DNA of 23,993 nucleotides from Ignavibacteriales bacterium. Lineage in GTDB: Bacteria > Bacteroidota > Ignavibacteria > Ignavibacteriales > Melioribacteraceae. A program made the translations under genes and the position numbers. The stretch covers positions 1 through 23,993 of the forward strand of contig QYQI01000001.1 of the NCBI GenBank assembly GCA_007280825.1, in the 5' to 3' direction. Below the pieces are notes generated by a model. It worked only from the letters and a program-made list of their open reading frames with translations. It ran no database searches and was not told the DNA's origin. Shown piece by piece: positions 23,942 through 23,993 of the stretch. The first letter of the stretch is position 1. Each line of letters begins with the position of its first letter.

Positions 23942-23993
23942 AAACTCTATATCAAAAAGAAGTTGTTGATGAAATCATCAACAGAATAAATAA
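23938..23993 (+). CDS. Start of a DUF1569-like gene, cut by the window edge
   Basis: An ATG at 23938 overlaps the methyltransferase stop (ATGA), and the frame stays open for 18 codons to the end of the window. The translation begins MKTLYQKEVVDEIINRIN. This resembles the N-terminus of DUF1569/DinB-like proteins, which start with a similar acidic 'ei..Ri..L' helix. The fragment is too short for a firm family call. Translational coupling by the ATGA overlap is the main support for a real gene. Confidence 0.5.
   Translation, partial: MKTLYQKEVVDEIINRIN

Noticed and set aside
1..23993. CRISPR array, tRNA, rRNA, IS element or phage genes
   Set aside because: No regularly spaced direct repeats, cloverleaf-like segments, transposase or integrase motifs were seen.

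Overview
This AT-rich window looks like chromosomal DNA from a member of the Bacteroidota/Chlorobi lineage, most likely an Ignavibacteria-type heterotroph. The support is indirect. IspG is the long form with a central insert. PabB and PabC are of the short type. Most genes lack a strong Shine-Dalgarno sequence, and the best promoter candidates carry a TAnnTTTG -7 box. A multiheme-cytochrome/Rieske/cytochrome b cluster points to menaquinone-based respiration. The lineage call is inference; no rRNA or tRNA gene is present to fix it.

Layout. Positions 2-4964 (+) hold a respiratory cluster: the C-terminal part of an NrfD/PsrC-type membrane protein (gene cut by the window edge), a Tat-dependent Rieske protein, a cytochrome b6/subunit IV fusion, a membrane-anchored nine-heme cytochrome c and a seven-heme NapC/NirT-type cytochrome c, closed by a terminator. 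Positions 5118-7198 (+) hold an MlaF-like ABC ATPase translationally coupled to radA. Positions 7289-8751 (+) hold a secreted NTF2-fold protein and a MauE/DoxX-thioredoxin-like membrane protein. Positions 8771-10913 hold the p-aminobenzoate branch of folate synthesis: pabA (-) diverging from pabB-pabC (+) with only 12 bp between the start codons. A perfect bidirectional terminator separates pabC from a minus-strand block (10962-15503): a DUF164-type zinc-ribbon coiled-coil protein, a Nif3-family protein, ispG and a DJ-1/PfpI protein. Positions 15643-19003 (+) hold dnaG followed closely by a cytosolic GH13 alpha-amylase-family enzyme. Positions 19023-21323 (-) hold an alpha/beta hydrolase and a group II PLP amino-acid decarboxylase. 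Positions 21475-23993 (+) hold proS, an inverted-repeat intergenic element, an RsmI-type methyltransferase and the start of a DUF1569-like gene.

How the genes work together. The first five genes plausibly form a menaquinol-oxidising complex that passes electrons through c-type hemes to a periplasmic or extracellular acceptor. Sequence detail fits low-potential quinol: the Rieske protein lacks the serine that raises the cluster potential, and the cytochrome b lacks the cysteine that holds heme c_i in b6f. The rest is mostly housekeeping: DNA repair and replication, folate and isoprenoid precursors, tRNA charging and rRNA methylation.

No mobile element, CRISPR array, tRNA or rRNA gene was recognised. 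No gap between genes exceeds 300 bases. The strongest candidate for an unusual system is the NrfD-Rieske-b6/IV-multiheme cluster. I did not find an obviously new defence or mobile system.
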